The position numbers and the translations under genes are program-made. This document shows positions 31,975 to 33,602 of a DNA stretch of 33,602 nt, in pieces. Each line of letters starts with the position of its first letter. Position 1 is the first letter of the stretch. The DNA comes from JAUIBE01 sp035267185 (GTDB taxonomy: Bacteria > Pseudomonadota > Gammaproteobacteria > Xanthomonadales > SZUA-36), in contig DATFLY010000076.1 of the NCBI GenBank assembly GCA_035267185.1, forward strand, positions 1-33,602. Direction: 5' to 3'. A model generated the notes under the pieces. The model was given only the letters and a program-made list of their open reading frames with translations. It was not told the origin of the DNA and made no database searches.

Positions 31975-32910
31975 CTACACCAGGGCTTGCTGAATCTGCT
32001 GAATTGATTCTGGCAACAGAAAGTCATGCATTTTTGGGTTATATTTTCGGGGATGATGGTTGAGCAGTTCGCGGGCAGACGTATCGTCAAAGATCATATC
32101 CACCGCCTGGCGCATGAACATTTCGCTGTTTAACCCTCTGAGCCCCGGTATGAGGCCCGAGAGTCCAATGACTGGTGGAACAAGGGCGCGGGGCAAACGC
32201 AATAGCCGTTCTTTTCGACCGGCTGCAGCAAACAATCCTTCAATCATATGATCATAACGAACTGTGCCGTTGCCGCAGACGGGCGAGTCTATATCCACAG
32301 CAGGATCAGTTTCAATCGCATTGGTGATGGTTTTTGCCAGGTCCTGAACATGGAGCGGCTGTCGAAGCCCCTGTGATTTTGAGGCCAGGGGAACAAATCC
32401 GAATCGTTTAATCCATGAGTAGACCCTGGAAAGATTCTGATCCATGCCGCAGCCGTAAATCAGTGTCGGATTGAGGATGGTCAGCGGTATTTTGCCTGCA
32501 TGACATACCTCACAAATCAATGTGGTGGCCGCTTCAATTTCAGCGATCAGCTCACGTTCCTTCCTGTCACCGGATTCTCTCTTGGTGACTGCACTGGTGG
32601 TGCCAATGACTATAACGCGTTCCCAGTGTCCCACGATGGCAGGCTGCCTCAATTGAACCACATCCTGTGCCAGCTTCACCGGCCCGCAGGACAATAGCGC
32701 GGGTTTGCCCCCCATCGTGTCCTCCTGCCTGATCAAGACATCCTTTAGTTGCGAATATGCAATTCGCTGCATACCTTCAATCGCAGAATTGTTATCGGCG
32801 GCAGATAATCGGGTGACCGCGATCACCTGGCGACCCTGTTCAAGCAGGTTGAAAATTGAAAAAAGACCAATCTGCCCCGTGGCACCAAGAACAACAACAG
32901 GCGGCTTCAT
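31975..32910 (-). CDS. NAD-dependent epimerase/dehydratase-like protein (atypical extended SDR)
   Basis: The 311-residue product is an extended short-chain dehydrogenase/reductase. It has the Rossmann motif GATGQIG at 9-15, an IGTTSAVTK segment at about 102-110 in the place of the active-site serine strand, NPTLIYGCGMDQN (147-159) in place of the usual RPxxxYGPG, and PLHVQDLAKTI (185-195). Sugar-nucleotide epimerases of this type feed surface polysaccharide synthesis. The usual catalytic Tyr-x-x-x-Lys is not found at its expected place after the TTS segment; that region reads KRESGDRKERELIAEIE. The only YxxxK (YSWIK, 164-168) lies too far downstream. Substrate unknown. The ATG at 32908-32910 overlaps the glycosyltransferase stop by four bases; the 55-codon upstream extension lies within that gene. 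Confidence 0.85.
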   Translation of the reverse strand: MKPPVVVLGATGQIGLFSIFNLLEQGRQVIAVTRLSAADNNSAIEGMQRIAYSQLKDVLIRQEDTMGGKPALLSCGPVKLAQDVVQLRQPAIVGHWERVIVIGTTSAVTKRESGDRKERELIAEIEAATTLICEVCHAGKIPLTILNPTLIYGCGMDQNLSRVYSWIKRFGFVPLASKSQGLRQPLHVQDLAKTITNAIETDPAVDIDSPVCGNGTVRYDHMIEGLFAAAGRKERLLRLPRALVPPVIGLSGLIPGLRGLNSEMFMRQAVDMIFDDTSARELLNHHPRKYNPKMHDFLLPESIQQIQQALV

Positions 32911-33602
32911 GCTGACCCGGAAATCCGTTGAAACAAAACAACGGGCAAGGTGAGCAGATAATGAATCCAGATGCCCGCATAAATCATCCAGCGCACCGGG
33001 GGTGAATGCTCCGGAGCCAGAAACTTGCTGAAATATCGCTGCATGCCCAGATGCTTCTGCCTGTGAACCCACCATGGTCTGGAAGCGCTGGACAGGCCTC
33101 CCGAGTGAACCGCCATTGCCCCGGGAACCAGCAGGCAGTGATAAGCCGCTTCTTTCAAGCGATACATCAGGTCAAGGTCCTCACAATGCATCTTGTATGC
33201 CTCGTCGAAATAACCCATCGGTTCTGCCACGCTGCGTCTGAGCAGCATGCAGGCACCACTGACCGCTTCTGCAACCATCGTTTCACCCGGAGCAGCTTGT
33301 TTGTGTTGATTGACGCCTGCTGTTGCGGGCAATCGTCCGGCCAGACGATCAAGGCCACTGAAAGTCATGAATGAATTCCAGGGGTCTGGTAGACGCCGCC
33401 ATGTTCCAGACTGCACATGACCCTCGGAATTGATAATCCAGGGCGCAGCCAAAGCGGCACGATCGTCTTCCTCAAGGGCCTCCACCAACCGGTCAAGTGC
33501 ATCAGTTTCCAAAATACAATCAGGATTGAGAATCAGCACATAATCCTCGCCTGCATTGCGAGCGACGCGATTGACGGCCCGCCCAAAGCCGATGTTTTCT
33601 TC
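32907..33602 (-). CDS. Glycosyltransferase family 2 (rhamnosyltransferase-like), 5' part outside the window
   Basis: The visible 231 C-terminal residues belong to a GT-A family 2 glycosyltransferase. The open frame continues to the window edge with ENIGFGRAVNRVARNAG then YVLILNPD, the typical acceptor/nucleotide region of WbbL-like rhamnosyltransferases. Further on are AVSGACMLLRRSVAEPMGYFDE and the catalytic-base motif HCEDLDLMYRLKEA, then VHSGGLSS. The end has a hydrophobic stretch (about 205-225 of the visible part), probably membrane-associated. The stop overlaps the start of the SDR gene, so the two are cotranscribed and likely act in one glycan pathway. The first internal GTG (33539) is not a real start. 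Confidence 0.85.
   Translation of the reverse strand, partial: EENIGFGRAVNRVARNAGEDYVLILNPDCILETDALDRLVEALEEDDRAALAAPWIINSEGHVQSGTWRRLPDPWNSFMTFSGLDRLAGRLPATAGVNQHKQAAPGETMVAEAVSGACMLLRRSVAEPMGYFDEAYKMHCEDLDLMYRLKEAAYHCLLVPGAMAVHSGGLSSASRPWWVHRQKHLGMQRYFSKFLAPEHSPPVRWMIYAGIWIHYLLTLPVVLFQRISGSA

Noticed and set aside
31546..32007. 153-codon open frame on the plus strand
   Set aside because: It lies antisense to the glyA start region and the glyA promoter, without a ribosome binding site or recognisable family.
32911..33075. 55-codon extension of the SDR gene
   Set aside because: It is entirely within the glycosyltransferase gene and precedes the normal Rossmann-fold start; the ATG at 32910 overlaps the upstream stop as expected for coupling.

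Overview
The window is chromosomal core-genome DNA from a gammaproteobacterium of moderate GC. It carries nearly the whole dcw (division and cell wall) cluster. The replicative-helicase loader gene dciA sits between secA and lpxC, as in Pseudomonas-like bacteria, and no secM is present. This argues against Enterobacterales. murD is missing from the dcw cluster, an arrangement I associate with Xanthomonadales-type bacteria, but no marker here fixes the genus.

Layout, left to right. 1-1793: the first two thirds of secA (minus). 1948-2292: dciA (plus), divergent from secA and convergent with lpxC. 2313-19121: the dcw cluster, all minus and read from right to left: mraZ, rsmH, ftsL, ftsI, murE, murF, mraY, ftsW, murG, murC, ddlB, ftsQ, ftsA, ftsZ, lpxC. 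From ftsL to ftsQ nearly every junction is a 1- or 4-base stop/start overlap. Upstream of mraZ lie a near-consensus sigma-70 promoter and four GTGGGA-type MraZ boxes. 19315-19681: the RNase P RNA gene rnpB (minus). 20167-20994: rsmI (minus). 21100-23994: lpoA, yraN and dolP (plus). 24754-31833: a second minus-strand operon, glyA-nrdR-ribD-ribE-ribBA-ribH-nusB-thiL-pgpA. 31975-33602: an SDR-family epimerase-like gene and the 3' two thirds or so of a family 2 glycosyltransferase gene (minus), probably for surface glycans.

How the genes work together: murC, murE, murF, mraY, murG and ddlB make lipid II. FtsW and FtsI polymerise and crosslink it at the septum under FtsQ/FtsL control, along the FtsZ/FtsA ring. 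LpxC commits precursors to lipid A. LpoA (class A PBP activator) and DolP (envelope BON lipoprotein) add to the envelope theme. The second operon joins one-carbon metabolism (GlyA), nucleotide-reductase control (NrdR), riboflavin synthesis, NusB, thiamine kinase and phosphatidylglycerol synthesis.

The most unusual content is in the gaps. Three copies of a 109-118 bp element (19744-19852, 19935-20050, 24043-24160) share an almost invariant core but have unrelated long outer arms. In each copy the arms pair with each other, so structure is kept while sequence changes. On one strand the core folds into two hairpins that present GGA in their loops. One of them matches the CsrA/RsmA RNA consensus at 11 of 12 positions. 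A different 136 bp repeat occurs twice nearby (24182-24317 and 24566-24701), with small hairpins sharing an AGGAC loop. The ftsZ-lpxC gap holds a separate REP-like palindrome.
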